64,000 nucleotides of DNA from an uncultured SAR86 cluster bacterium (lineage in GTDB: Bacteria > Pseudomonadota > Gammaproteobacteria > Magnimaribacterales > D2472), in assembly GCA_902558395.1 (NCBI GenBank), contig CACEDS010000001.1, positions 1 to 64,000 of the forward strand. Direction: 5' to 3'. Below, piece by piece: positions 35,347 to 44,517 of the stretch. A program made the position numbers and the translations under genes. The notes under the pieces were generated by a model. The model did no database searches. It saw only the letters and a program-made list of their open reading frames with translations, and was not told the origin of the DNA. How positions within the stretch are numbered: position 1 is the first letter of the stretch; each line of letters starts with the position of its first letter.

Positions 35347-36891
35347 TTGAGATTAAAAATAAAGAAAACAGGTTCTTTTAAGAACTCTAAAAGATATATA
35401 AAGCTAATTGAAGATGCATCCGTATATGATGTAGCAATAAACTCGCCCATAACATTTGCACCTAATTTATCTCTAAAAGAAAAGAATAAGATCTTTTTAA
35501 AAAGAGAAGATTTACAACCAATTTTTTCTTTTAAAAATAGAGGAGCTTATAACAAAATAATCAATTTATCTGATTCTGAAAAGAAGAGGGGTGTTATAGC
35601 TGCCTCAGCGGGTAATCATGCACAGGGAGTTGCAAGTGCTTGTAAAAAATTGAAAATAAAGTGCACTATTGTAATGCCTATAACAACACCTGAGATAAAA
35701 ATTAAAGACGTAAAAAGGTTTGGCGCAAAAATAATACAGCAGGGTGACGATGTAAATACAGCTTTACATGAGGCAAAATCTTTATCAAAGAGAAAGAAAT
35801 TAACCTTTGTCCATCCCTTTGATGACCCTTATACAATTGCTGGTCAAGGAACTATTGGTAAAGAAATTCTTGAGGATGATAATCATTATGATGCTATATT
35901 TGTTCCAGTTGGAGGCGGGGGAATTTTAGCTGGTGTTTCTTCGTGGATTGCTCAGCACAACAAAAAAATCAAGATAATTGGAGTGGAAGTAGAGGACTCA
36001 GCTTGTTTTACAGAAGCAATAAAAGCTAACAAAAGGATTACGCTCAAAGAAGTTGGCTTATTTGCAGATGGCGTAGCAGTATCTCAAGTTGGTAAAAATA
36101 ATTTTGATGTTTTAAAAGAATGTGTAGACGAGGTTATAACAGTAACAGTAGATGAGGTTTGCGCTGCTGTAAAAGATATATTTGAAGATACTAGAGTGCT
36201 ATCAGAGCCAGCGGGAGCACTTGCCTTGGCTGGACTAAAAGTTTATTCAAAGAAAATTAAGGGTAAAAATTTATTAGCTATTAGTAGTGGTGCTAATGTT
36301 AACTTCCAAAGATTGAACTTTATTGTTGAAAGATCTGAGCTTGGTGAAAATAGAGAAAAAATACTTAGTATAAAAATACCGGAACAACCAGGAAGTTTTT
36401 TAAATCTCTCCAGAATATTTGGATCATCGTTAATAACCGAGTTCAATTATAGAAAATCAGATCTAAATGATGCATATGTTCTTGTTGGTGTTAGAACAAA
36501 GACTGATAAATCATATCAAGCCATAAAAAATAAATTAAAAAAATCAGGCTTTGCTTTCAAAGACCTAACAAGAAATGAAATTTCTAATGACCATCTGCGA
36601 CATATGGTGGGAGGAAGAATTAATCAAAAAGGTCATAAAAATGAAAGAATTTTTAGAGGCGAATTTCCTGAAAAGCCAGGAGCTCTTTTAACATTCTTAG
36701 AAAAATTTGGCAGTAACTGGAATATATCATTATTTCATTACAGAAATCTTGGATCAGCTTTCGGAAAAATATTAATTGGAATAGAGGACAGCAATTCGAA
36801 CAAGCTACATCTTATTAAACACCTTGATAAGACAGATACTGTATTTATTGAAGAGACTTCTAATAAAGCCTATAAAGACTTTTTAAAATAA
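35347..36891 (+). CDS. ilvA: Threonine ammonia-lyase, biosynthetic
   Basis: A 514-residue PLP enzyme giving 2-oxobutanoate for isoleucine synthesis. The PLP lysine is in FSFKNRGAY, with AASAGNHAQG and the phosphate-binding VGGGGILAG after it. Two C-terminal ACT-like regulatory domains (EQPGSFLNL and EKPGALLTF) mark the isoleucine-inhibited long form. The start at 35347 is a TTG; no ATG is available near the expected N-terminus. Its stop abuts that of the opposing gene. Confidence 0.94.
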   Translation: MRLKIKKTGSFKNSKRYIKLIEDASVYDVAINSPITFAPNLSLKEKNKIFLKREDLQPIFSFKNRGAYNKIINLSDSEKKRGVIAASAGNHAQGVASACKKLKIKCTIVMPITTPEIKIKDVKRFGAKIIQQGDDVNTALHEAKSLSKRKKLTFVHPFDDPYTIAGQGTIGKEILEDDNHYDAIFVPVGGGGILAGVSSWIAQHNKKIKIIGVEVEDSACFTEAIKANKRITLKEVGLFADGVAVSQVGKNNFDVLKECVDEVITVTVDEVCAAVKDIFEDTRVLSEPAGALALAGLKVYSKKIKGKNLLAISSGANVNFQRLNFIVERSELGENREKILSIKIPEQPGSFLNLSRIFGSSLITEFNYRKSDLNDAYVLVGVRTKTDKSYQAIKNKLKKSGFAFKDLTRNEISNDHLRHMVGGRINQKGHKNERIFRGEFPEKPGALLTFLEKFGSNWNISLFHYRNLGSAFGKILIGIEDSNSNKLHLIKHLDKTDTVFIEETSNKAYKDFLK

Positions 36892-39174
36892 CTAGTACTT
36901 TAATCTAAACTTGATTGAATATACTTCGTCTGAAGGATTGTTCCATGGTTGATTAAAAATTTCAGATTTAGAATAATCTTCATCTTCATCATAACTGGTT
37001 CCACCTTTTGAATACACAAGATACAGATAGGATAGAGGGGCAATTTCGTACTTATATCTTACTTGAAACGAAACAACACCTTGAGTAAACGGCTTTATCA
37101 AGTCATCTGATTCATATAAGTAGCCACCATTATCAGAAATTAAGCTTTGTGGATTATCTGCCTGCAGTGCAACAAATTGACTTTTTAATCTGATTTCATG
37201 CTTATTCCCACTAAACCAATTTAAGCCTATAGAGACAGTGTCTTGCTCAGAGTCATACAAACCAAACTTATTATCCTCAGTCCATATAAGCCATTCATTT
37301 TCTTTTCGAATTCTGTATTGCAGATTTATCTTTAGATTATCATTTGGGAAATATGAGCCTGCTATCTTATAGAACTCTCTTTTGTAGCCATCAGAGTTCC
37401 ATGAGTTATATTTATCTCCTTTTTCAAAACTAATTCTCCAATCGTAGGTCCAAAATTTATAATTAACCGCTTCAAAATCTAATGTTATATTTTTTTTCTC
37501 TTTGATTTTTATGAACGGAAAATCAGGATTCTTTCTGGTTATTGTTGTATTTTTACCTGATGTTTTAATACCAAAATCAAACTTAAGTTTTGATGTGTCT
37601 TTAAAGGTGATTTCATTTTTTTGATCAATTCTAATAGGGTTTGAATTCCCATTGGTGTCGGAATCATAATTAAAGTCAAAATTCATATCAATTTGATTTA
37701 TAGATGACTCATTTGAAAAGTTTACTTGCTTAAAACCTCCTCCAAGACCAATATGAATCCAATCAGCTCTTTTAAGATATCCGAAGTCATTTAACTGAAA
37801 ATTCTTATCAAAATATAAGATGCTTCCTGATATATATGAAAAATTTGACGGCTGATAGTTAAATTGAGACCTATAACCAAATCTAGAATCATCTTCTTTT
37901 TCAGAAAAAAGCAGATCTGTAAAATAAGTTAATTGATCTGATTTCACATTTACATAGTCAATTACATTAACAGTTGCTGTAGAGTTATTAAAACTATCGT
38001 CAACATGGGTCAACATATATCCAAGTGTTTTGTTGCCAAAATCGGTTCTTGATCTAAGAGCATAGAAATTTTTTCCTACAGAAAAGGATTCATCTGCTTC
38101 TCTTGCAGCAAAGAATCCTAATTCTGTTTTTCCAGTTTTTTGTGAATACCTAAAAGCATAATCTATGTCTGAATAATTTTTCTTTGAATTTTCACATTCA
38201 TCAATATTGTCCTCTTCCGAACATTTATAGCTTGGCGCCGAACCAATTCTTCTAGTATTCATAACAGTATAACGATCATAGTTATTTATATTAAACAGGG
38301 ACTGATTTTCATTAAAAAAGGCTCTTTTCTCAGAATAAAAAGTTTCTTGCGCTGAAAAATTTATCACAACATCATCACTCTCAGCCTGACCAAAATCTGG
38401 ATTAAATGTTGCATTAATTTGCTTACCTGTTCCTGAGTTATAGAAAATTTCTGCTCCTATTTTGTTATCGTCAAATTTGGTAACCGAATTTTGATTGGAA
38501 GACACATATGGAAAAAAGTTTAATTTTGATTTTGTATAGTTGGCAATTTCTAAGGAATCTAGTTTCTCAAAATAGTCTGGTCTGCTAGCCATTGATCCTG
38601 AGCTGCTTACCCAAATCTGTTCTTTTGCCTTATAACGCAAGACGGAATATTTTATTGTTCTTTTTTCTCCTTTGGGCTGATTCATGAGAACAAGATTCCA
38701 TGGTAAATAAAATTCGGAGACCCAGTATCCATCGTGTCTTTTAGTTTTGGCTATCCAATCTCCATCCCAATCCTTTTTGAAATCGCCTGTTTTAATCTTG
38801 ATGGCATCAAACAAAGAGTCTCCAAGATTTACAGATAAAATATAAGCCTTATTCCCATCTCCATCAAAATCAATATTAATTGAGTTCTTATCACTCAAGG
38901 ATGTCATTTCATCTCTCAAGGTCTTTTTAGATAACATAGATGAATTACTTTGTTTGTTAATAAAACCAACATAAATACCATCTTCGTTTGAAAATATGTA
39001 GGCCAGAGTTTCACCCTCTGATTTTTGTAAATTAAACGGAGAAGTTTGATAAAACTCACTAATAGAAAAAGCATTCTCCCATTCAGGCTCATCTAAGATT
39101 CCATCAATGACTATAGACACAGCCTTTATTGGAATCGAAGAAAATAGAAGGATAGTTAAAAAGAACCTTTTCAT
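36892..39174 (-). CDS. CBM9-like plus DUF5916 outer-membrane protein
   Basis: A 760-residue exported protein with a signal peptide of about 18 residues. The N-terminal 200 residues resemble a carbohydrate-binding family 9 domain (IDGILDEPEWENA near the start; GYWVSEFYLPW near residue 160). The remainder fits DUF5916, with the SEKRAFFNENQSLF segment, and is rich in alternating aromatic strands that suggest an outer-membrane beta-barrel, ending in FRLKY with a terminal aromatic. The family is common in marine bacteria and its function is not established. It is a single-gene unit between convergent ilvA and the folate cyclo-ligase gene. Confidence 0.8.
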   Translation of the reverse strand: MKRFFLTILLFSSIPIKAVSIVIDGILDEPEWENAFSISEFYQTSPFNLQKSEGETLAYIFSNEDGIYVGFINKQSNSSMLSKKTLRDEMTSLSDKNSINIDFDGDGNKAYILSVNLGDSLFDAIKIKTGDFKKDWDGDWIAKTKRHDGYWVSEFYLPWNLVLMNQPKGEKRTIKYSVLRYKAKEQIWVSSSGSMASRPDYFEKLDSLEIANYTKSKLNFFPYVSSNQNSVTKFDDNKIGAEIFYNSGTGKQINATFNPDFGQAESDDVVINFSAQETFYSEKRAFFNENQSLFNINNYDRYTVMNTRRIGSAPSYKCSEEDNIDECENSKKNYSDIDYAFRYSQKTGKTELGFFAAREADESFSVGKNFYALRSRTDFGNKTLGYMLTHVDDSFNNSTATVNVIDYVNVKSDQLTYFTDLLFSEKEDDSRFGYRSQFNYQPSNFSYISGSILYFDKNFQLNDFGYLKRADWIHIGLGGGFKQVNFSNESSINQIDMNFDFNYDSDTNGNSNPIRIDQKNEITFKDTSKLKFDFGIKTSGKNTTITRKNPDFPFIKIKEKKNITLDFEAVNYKFWTYDWRISFEKGDKYNSWNSDGYKREFYKIAGSYFPNDNLKINLQYRIRKENEWLIWTEDNKFGLYDSEQDTVSIGLNWFSGNKHEIRLKSQFVALQADNPQSLISDNGGYLYESDDLIKPFTQGVVSFQVRYKYEIAPLSYLYLVYSKGGTSYDEDEDYSKSEIFNQPWNNPSDEVYSIKFRLKY

Positions 39175-39193
39175 AATATATATATTTTATATA

Positions 39194-39766
39194 TCAGTTA
39201 TATGAAAGTATACGAGACTCTGTTATCACTTTGTGATATCTCAAATCATGTGGTTCAGAAAGATTTTTAGAGAGTATTTGATAGTCATAACCAAGGCCAA
39301 TAATTAAAGGTTTTTTTTGATTGCTGCCTGTAAAGCTTGATAGAGCTCTGTCAAAATAGCCTTCACCATAACCAATTCTAAAACCATTAACATCTACACC
39401 AACAAAAGGAATAAACATAGCATCAAACAAATGAGGTTCTAAGTACTCTTCATTATTTACTTCGGTGATTCCATATTTATTCTTAGTCAAAGAGTGTTCT
39501 CTATTATACAAATTGAATTTCATCACTTTTTCTGGAAAAATTTTTGGCATATAAATATTGTGTGAGTATTTAATAAGTTGTTGATGAAGAAGATTTATTT
39601 TTACCTCTTGTTTATATGGAAAGTAGAGCAATACGTTTTTCATTTTTGAAAGATCTAGACTTTCAATTATATTTTTTTGAACCTGAGTATTTAGTTGATC
39701 TAAAGATTGAGAAGAAAGAGTGAGCCCCTGCTCAAGAAGTGATTTTCGAATTTTATCTTTCACCAT
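39194..39766 (-). CDS. ygfA: 5-formyltetrahydrofolate cyclo-ligase
   Basis: A 190-residue enzyme from the ATG at 39766, returning 5-formyl-THF to the active folate pool with ATP. A TTG at 39787 would add seven residues overlapping the 6S RNA end, and I reject it. The family motif VDVNGFRIGYGEGYFDR is intact. In E. coli the gene follows the 6S RNA gene and is co-transcribed with it, which is the arrangement here. Confidence 0.92.
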   Translation of the reverse strand: MVKDKIRKSLLEQGLTLSSQSLDQLNTQVQKNIIESLDLSKMKNVLLYFPYKQEVKINLLHQQLIKYSHNIYMPKIFPEKVMKFNLYNREHSLTKNKYGITEVNNEEYLEPHLFDAMFIPFVGVDVNGFRIGYGEGYFDRALSSFTGSNQKKPLIIGLGYDYQILSKNLSEPHDLRYHKVITESRILSYN

Positions 39767-39787
39767 AAATTGCGCCGAGGCTAACAA

Positions 39788-39955
39788 ACCAAATCACCGC
39801 CATGTGTTTTACCTGAACCGAAAGGTCAGGTGGTGAATTTCTTATCAAATCAGGCTTCCCTATATAGGTATTGCACAACAATGATAGTGGAATATCACCT
39901 ATTTAATAGTATCGGTTCAAATTTAATAACACATTAGCGAATGAACCAGAATGTA
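39788..39955 (-). ncRNA. ssrS: 6S RNA
   Basis: The minus strand between zapA and the folate cyclo-ligase gene holds a 6S-like RNA. It keeps GAACCGATA (compare GAGCCGATA in E. coli), GAAGCCT before the second half, an apical hairpin CCTGACCTTTCGGTTCAGG near 39821-39840, and GGCGGTGAT close to the 3' end. ATGTGTT near the 5' end pairs with AACACAT near the 3' end, closing the long hairpin. 6S RNA mimics an open promoter and binds sigma-70 RNA polymerase. Position agrees with zapA-ssrS-ygfA. Ends are approximate to within about ten bases. Confidence 0.82.
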
Positions 39956-39960
39956 AAGAA

Positions 39961-39966
39961 AGTATA
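39961..39966 (-). promoter_or_regulatory. -10 box of the 6S RNA promoter
   Basis: TATACT on the minus strand lies about seven bases before the proposed 6S RNA 5' end and just after the zapA stop. The -35 region is a poor match. This single hexamer fixes the predicted transcription start near 39954. Confidence 0.5.
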
Positions 39967-39991
39967 GGATATATAGGTATTTAATAAAAGA

Positions 39992-40258
39992 TTATTTTTC
40001 TAAAGCTAGATCAATTTTTTTTATAATTGATGATAGATCTACTTGATTATCATTACTCTTCTCGTCTGGATTAGATATGAGCTTATTAGCAAGAGTAAGA
40101 CCGGCTATTATTAATGCATTATTTTTATCGTTTATAGCATCAAGTTCAGAATTTAATAGTTGAGCGGCTTTAATTAATTGATCTTTTTCCTCTGGAGGGC
40201 ACGCTAGAGTTAAATCTCTTCCAAAAATTCTTAGAGATAGTGTTTCCATTTCACTCAT
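39992..40258 (-). CDS. zapA: Cell division protein ZapA
   Basis: An 88-residue protein that bundles FtsZ filaments. It shows the family layout: LSLRIFGRDLTLACPPEEKDQL near the N-terminus (given in part), a LNSELDAI helix, then a C-terminal coiled coil. ATG codons at 40258 and 40249 are both possible. It overlaps the TIGR02449 gene by eight bases and is followed by 6S RNA. Confidence 0.9.
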   Translation of the reverse strand: MSEMETLSLRIFGRDLTLACPPEEKDQLIKAAQLLNSELDAINDKNNALIIAGLTLANKLISNPDEKSNDNQVDLSSIIKKIDLALEK

Positions 40259-40448
40259 GGTTAGCTTTCTTGTTAAGTTTCTTTTCTAATGCAGCAATTT
40301 CTTTGCCAAGTAAAATTTTATTTTTTTTCCAGTCTCTTTCTCTGTGAACATATGAATCGATGATTCCTTTTTGTTCATCAAAACGCTTTATGAGAAGATC
40401 AATTTTATTTTCAAGATCTTCAACCGTAAAATTATTTTCATCTGACAT
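40251..40448 (-). CDS. TIGR02449 family coiled-coil protein
   Basis: A 65-residue protein that is almost entirely helical: VEDLENKIDLLIKRF, then RERDWKKNKILLGKEIAALEKKL (in part) with regularly spaced hydrophobic residues. It matches the TIGR02449 family, found immediately upstream of zapA in many gammaproteobacteria. A ZapB-like role in division is suggested by size, structure and context but is not shown. It is divergent from pepP across 64 bp. Confidence 0.75.
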   Translation of the reverse strand: MSDENNFTVEDLENKIDLLIKRFDEQKGIIDSYVHRERDWKKNKILLGKEIAALEKKLNKKANHE

Positions 40449-40512
40449 AACATAAGTTTAATTGCACATTCATCAATTGGAAAGTTTGTTTAATAAAAGA
40501 GTAAAATAAACT

Positions 40513-41808
40513 ATGGATAATAAAATTTATAAATCACGAAGAGAGTCTTTAAATAAGATTCTTCCAAAAAACTGTGCATTGATAATTCCTGGAGCAGACC
40601 TTCAGTATAGGAACGCAGACTCATCATATGCCTTAAGACAGGAGAGTAGTTTTTATTATTTTTCTGGATTTTGTGAGCCTTCATCGCTTATGGTCATGGT
40701 GCATCAAGACGATAAAATTTCTTCTATAGTTTTTGTGCCGCCAAAAGATAAATTAAGAGAAATTTGGGATGGTTATAGGGCCGGACCTATTGGAGCAGTT
40801 GATGACTACGGATTTGATCAGGCTTTTGATAATACTAAGATTAATGAACTAATGCCCGAACTACTCCAAGGGGTCAAAAAGGTTTTTTATCCTATTGGTA
40901 AAAAAAGCGGCTTTGACCAGAATGTTATAGATTGGACTTGCGCAGCCGGCTCAAAAGATAGACATTCTCAATCTATCGATATCATGGATGGATCTTCAAT
41001 GATTGGAAATATGAGGCTAATAAAAGATGATCATGAGATAGATATCATGAAAAAAGCTTGTGATATTTCTGCTGAATCCTTTGTAGAAGTAATGAAGAAT
41101 ATTAAGCCCGGTGAAAATGAACAATTAATTGAATCAAAATTTTTATATGAATTTGGAAAAAGAGGTGGCAGGTTCCCTGCTTACACTCCTATAGTTGCTG
41201 GTGGTGAAAACGCATGTGTTCTTCATTACATTGAGAACAATCAAGATCTAAAGGAATCTGATTTGATACTGGTAGATGCTGGTTGTGAGTACAAGATGTA
41301 TGCATCTGATATCACTAGGACTTTTCCTGTAGGAGGGAAGTTCTCTAAGGAACAATTGGCTATATATAACATTGTTCTTGAGGCTAATAAGGCTGCAATT
41401 GATGCAGTTAAAACTGGCAATAATATTATGGAACCTCAAGTTATTTCTGAGAAAGTTATCACAAAAGGTTTAGTTGAAGTCGGTATCTTAAATGGCAACC
41501 CTGAAGAGCTTCACAAAGAAGGCGCATTTAAAGATTTTTATATGCATAAAATAGGGCATTGGCTAGGTTTAGATGTTCATGATGTTGGAGATTATATGGA
41601 GGATGGAGAGTTTATGCAGTTTAAGCCCGGTATGATTACAACCATTGAGCCTGGAATATATATTAGCAGTTCAATGAACGTTGATGACAAATGGAAGGGC
41701 ATTGGCATAAGAATTGAAGATGATATATTGGTCACTAATGATGGAAATATAAATTTGACTGAAAAAGTTCCATCATGCCCTAAAGAAATTGAATCATTGA
41801 TGGCTTAA
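40513..41808 (+). CDS. pepP: Xaa-Pro aminopeptidase PepP
   Basis: A 431-residue metallopeptidase that removes N-terminal residues preceding proline. The creatinase-type N-terminal domain is followed by a pita-bread catalytic domain with the two-metal ligands in DAGCEYKMYASDITRTFP, HKIGHWLGLDVHD, TIEPGIYI and GIRIEDD. Length equals that of E. coli PepP (441). The following ubiH-type gene starts three bases after its stop, the pepP-ubiH order known from E. coli. Confidence 0.94.
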   Translation: MDNKIYKSRRESLNKILPKNCALIIPGADLQYRNADSSYALRQESSFYYFSGFCEPSSLMVMVHQDDKISSIVFVPPKDKLREIWDGYRAGPIGAVDDYGFDQAFDNTKINELMPELLQGVKKVFYPIGKKSGFDQNVIDWTCAAGSKDRHSQSIDIMDGSSMIGNMRLIKDDHEIDIMKKACDISAESFVEVMKNIKPGENEQLIESKFLYEFGKRGGRFPAYTPIVAGGENACVLHYIENNQDLKESDLILVDAGCEYKMYASDITRTFPVGGKFSKEQLAIYNIVLEANKAAIDAVKTGNNIMEPQVISEKVITKGLVEVGILNGNPEELHKEGAFKDFYMHKIGHWLGLDVHDVGDYMEDGEFMQFKPGMITTIEPGIYISSSMNVDDKWKGIGIRIEDDILVTNDGNINLTEKVPSCPKEIESLMA

Positions 41809-41811
41809 ATC

Positions 41812-42975
41812 ATGAATGTTCCAATTATTATTTCTGGTGGTGGAATAATTGGCAACTACATTTCTGTAAGATTAAAGCGTCATAATATTGAATCATTAAT
41901 TATTGAAAAATCTTCGGAAACTCAAGATTATTCTGAAGGCATTAGAACCCTTACACTCAATAATCATTCATTATCTTTATTGCAGAAGGAACAAATAGAG
42001 ATTGAAACCGCACCTATAGATCAAATCAATGCCCTTGATGGAGAGGGGACTGGGAGAATAAAGTTTTTATCAGATGATATAGGTGAAAATTTCTTATCCC
42101 ATGTCGTCATGTTTAATGAATTAAAAAATAAACTTGCAAAAGCTTGCCATGAAAGAACGATTTTTGATAATCAAATCGAGTCTATTCAAAGCTTTAATCA
42201 AAATCATACAAATGAAGTCTTACTATCTAATGGAAGTAGCATTAAAGGACAAATAATCGCAGGCTGTGATGGCAGGAAATCTAATGTTGCCAAGATCTCT
42301 AATTTATCCAACAAGTCTTCAGAATATAATCAGACAGCAGTAACATTTATTTGCAAAGCAGATAAAAATTTTGAAAGGAAAACTGCTCATCAAGTATTTT
42401 CAGAGAAAGGAATTTTTGCAGTCATGCCTATGCCAGATAGAGAATCAATGGACAATAGATGTACTATTGTTTGGTCGGTAAATAATAAAAACTTAGAAGG
42501 TTTATCGATAAATGATTTCGTGTCATCTAATTTATCTTTCTTTGAATCTAAGCTTGGAATTAAACTGAAAATAGATTCCCAATTGCTTAATTTTCAATTA
42601 TCTAATCATCATTTCGAAAATTATATAAATAATTCCATAGTCTTAATCGGAGATGCTGCTCATAGTATTCACCCTCTAGCAGGTCAGGGCATCAATTTAG
42701 GTTTTGCTGATGCTGATATATTTTGTGAAGAGGTGGTAGGTGCTTATAACAAGGGGATAGCTATAAATGAGGCATCTGTTTTAAAAAAATATGAGATTAG
42801 AAGAAAGGGTATGAATTTATTAATGTTAAAGTCTATGGATTTCTTTGTTTATTTCTTTAATGATAATAATTCTTATATTAGATTGCTAAGAAATTGGGGT
42901 CTAAAGACGGTGAACAAAACGAGGTTCATTAAAGCATTTTTTACAAGGCATGCTTCTGGCCTAAATAAGATTTAA
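41812..42975 (+). CDS. ubiH: UbiH/UbiF/VisC-family FAD monooxygenase
   Basis: A 387-residue flavoprotein hydroxylase. The ADP-binding ISGGGIIGNYIS loop is at the N-terminus, and the FAD-binding GDAAHSIHPLAGQGINLG near residue 280 is the family signature. It hydroxylates the ubiquinone ring. The name ubiH follows its place after pepP; the sequence alone cannot decide among UbiH, UbiI and UbiF. It is the only ring hydroxylase in this window, so others may be elsewhere or this one may act at several positions. It abuts rpmB stop-to-stop. Confidence 0.84.
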   Translation: MNVPIIISGGGIIGNYISVRLKRHNIESLIIEKSSETQDYSEGIRTLTLNNHSLSLLQKEQIEIETAPIDQINALDGEGTGRIKFLSDDIGENFLSHVVMFNELKNKLAKACHERTIFDNQIESIQSFNQNHTNEVLLSNGSSIKGQIIAGCDGRKSNVAKISNLSNKSSEYNQTAVTFICKADKNFERKTAHQVFSEKGIFAVMPMPDRESMDNRCTIVWSVNNKNLEGLSINDFVSSNLSFFESKLGIKLKIDSQLLNFQLSNHHFENYINNSIVLIGDAAHSIHPLAGQGINLGFADADIFCEEVVGAYNKGIAINEASVLKKYEIRRKGMNLLMLKSMDFFVYFFNDNNSYIRLLRNWGLKTVNKTRFIKAFFTRHASGLNKI

Positions 42976-43212
42976 TTATATCTTTTGGCCTTTAGCTCTT
43001 AGTTCTTTAAGGACAACACTAATGCCTTTTTTATCGATTATCCTCATGCCTTTTGCAGAAACCTTAAGGTTAACAAACCTATTTTCAGATTCTACCCAGA
43101 ATTTATGCGTATGTAGATTAGGAAAGAATTTCCTTTTTGTTCTATTTTTAGCATGGGAAACATTGTTCCCAGTCTGTGGTATCTTACCTGTTACTTGACA
43201 TATTTTACTCAT
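42976..43212 (-). CDS. rpmB: 50S ribosomal protein L28
   Basis: A 78-residue basic ribosomal protein with the family start SKICQVTGK and the [16 protein letters not shown] segment. Length is exactly typical. The zinc-binding cysteine pairs of some L28 proteins are absent. The usual neighbour rpmG (L33) does not follow; the convergent ubiH gene abuts its stop. It is divergent from sixA over 45 bp. Confidence 0.96.
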   Translation of the reverse strand: MSKICQVTGKIPQTGNNVSHAKNRTKRKFFPNLHTHKFWVESENRFVNLKVSAKGMRIIDKKGISVVLKELRAKGQKI

Positions 43213-43257
43213 AGAACCGCGATTTTATAGAACACTGAGTAACATAGCAATACTATT

Positions 43258-43752
43258 ATGAAACAAATTTTTCTATTAAGGCATGCAAAATCTGATTGGA
43301 GCACCATGGGTCAACAAGATTTTGATAGGGGGCTTGCTAGCAGAGGAATTAAAGATATCTCTTTAATATCTGATTATGTTAAAAAAAATAACTTCAAGCT
43401 AGATGAAGTTCTTTGTAGCAGCGCAAATAGAACTAAAGAAACATTTGATTTATGTGCAGATGGATTTAATTTTGATATTAAAAATGCTAAATACTTCGAT
43501 GATCTTTATTATGGCAATCATGAATCAATTATAGATTTATTAGTCAATGTTAATCAGTCTGCAAATTCAGTACTTGTTGTTGGGCATAACCCAACTATGC
43601 ATATTTTATTAGAGCAGTTAACGGGACTCAGTATTATTAAATACCCCACGTCTGCTCTTGCTCAAATTATTCTACAAAAAGAATGGAAAGACTTATTATT
43701 AAATAAATGTGAGTTAAAATTATTTCTTAGGCCTAAGGAGTTGAAATCTTGA
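43258..43752 (+). CDS. sixA: Phosphohistidine phosphatase SixA-like
   Basis: A 164-residue histidine phosphatase. LLRHAKSDW at the N-terminus provides the catalytic RHA motif, and VVGHNPTM supplies the second histidine. SixA removes phosphate from histidine in phosphotransfer proteins; the E. coli protein acts on the nitrogen phosphotransferase system. The substrate here is not known. The dut start overlaps its end by four bases. Confidence 0.87.
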   Translation: MKQIFLLRHAKSDWSTMGQQDFDRGLASRGIKDISLISDYVKKNNFKLDEVLCSSANRTKETFDLCADGFNFDIKNAKYFDDLYYGNHESIIDLLVNVNQSANSVLVVGHNPTMHILLEQLTGLSIIKYPTSALAQIILQKEWKDLLLNKCELKLFLRPKELKS

Positions 43753-44204
43753 AAGATATTGAAATTAAAATTATTAATCCTTTAATGGGAGAATCAATCC
43801 CAATTCCAAAATATGAGACCAAAGGGTCCGCAGGAATTGATTTAAGAGCATGTATTGAAGAAAAAGTTCTTCTGGCAGCAGGAACCACTTTCATGGTCCC
43901 TATTGGTTTTGCTATGTATCTTGAAGATCCAAATTTAGCTGCTTTGGTTGTTCCAAGGTCTGGGCTTGGATCAAAAAAAGGTATTGTATTGGGAAATTTA
44001 GTTGGTTTAATTGATTCAGATTATCAGGGCGAATTAATGGTTCCTGCATGGAATAGATCTGATAAAGATTTTGAAATTAATCCAGGAGATAGGATAGCTC
44101 AAATGATAATTGTGCCAGTCGTTCAGGCAAAATTTAAAATTGTAGAAAATTTTAAAGAGTCAGAAAGGGGTGAGAAGGGTTTTGGTAGCTCGGGCTTAAA
44201 TTGA
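43749..44204 (+). CDS. dut: dUTP diphosphatase
   Basis: A 151-residue trimeric dUTPase that lowers dUTP and supplies dUMP for thymidylate synthesis. The five conserved motifs appear as [37 protein letters not shown] and the C-terminal [10 protein letters not shown] that closes over the nucleotide. The start is a TTG at 43749 with a strong AGGAG site eight bases upstream, inside the end of sixA. Normal length. Confidence 0.96.
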   Translation: MKDIEIKIINPLMGESIPIPKYETKGSAGIDLRACIEEKVLLAAGTTFMVPIGFAMYLEDPNLAALVVPRSGLGSKKGIVLGNLVGLIDSDYQGELMVPAWNRSDKDFEINPGDRIAQMIIVPVVQAKFKIVENFKESERGEKGFGSSGLN

Positions 44205-44209
44205 TTGGC

Positions 44210-44458
44210 TTACTTCTTTTTACCAAATCTTTCTTCAAATTTCTGCACTCTTCCACCAGTATCAATAATTTTTTGGGTACCAGTATAAAAAGGATGAGAA
44301 GCAGAAGATATATCAAGAGGAAAATAGGGATATGTATTTCCATCCTCCCATTTTTTTGTTTCAGTAGTTTCTAAGGTTGAACGAATGATCCAATACTTAT
44401 CAGCACTAGAGTCATGAAACAAAACTTCTCTGTATTCGGGATGTATATCTTTTTTCAT
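44210..44458 (-). CDS. rpmE2: 50S ribosomal protein L31, type B (zinc-free)
   Basis: An 82-residue L31 of the type B class: [15 protein letters not shown], then [12 protein letters not shown] and [13 protein letters not shown]. It has no cysteine, so it cannot bind zinc as the type A form does. In E. coli the gene beside priA encodes type A; here the zinc-free form holds that position. Its ATG lies 59 bp from the priA start on the opposite strand. Confidence 0.94.
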   Translation of the reverse strand: MKKDIHPEYREVLFHDSSADKYWIIRSTLETTETKKWEDGNTYPYFPLDISSASHPFYTGTQKIIDTGGRVQKFEERFGKKK

Positions 44459-44517
44459 AATAAAATCAAAATTTGGATGAGAACTATAACAAAAAACAAT
44501 TTCTTTACAATCAAAAA

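Noticed and set aside
39767-39787. Longer N-terminus of the folate cyclo-ligase from a TTG
   Set aside because: It would overlap the 6S RNA 3' end and adds residues not found in the family. The ATG at 39766 is better.
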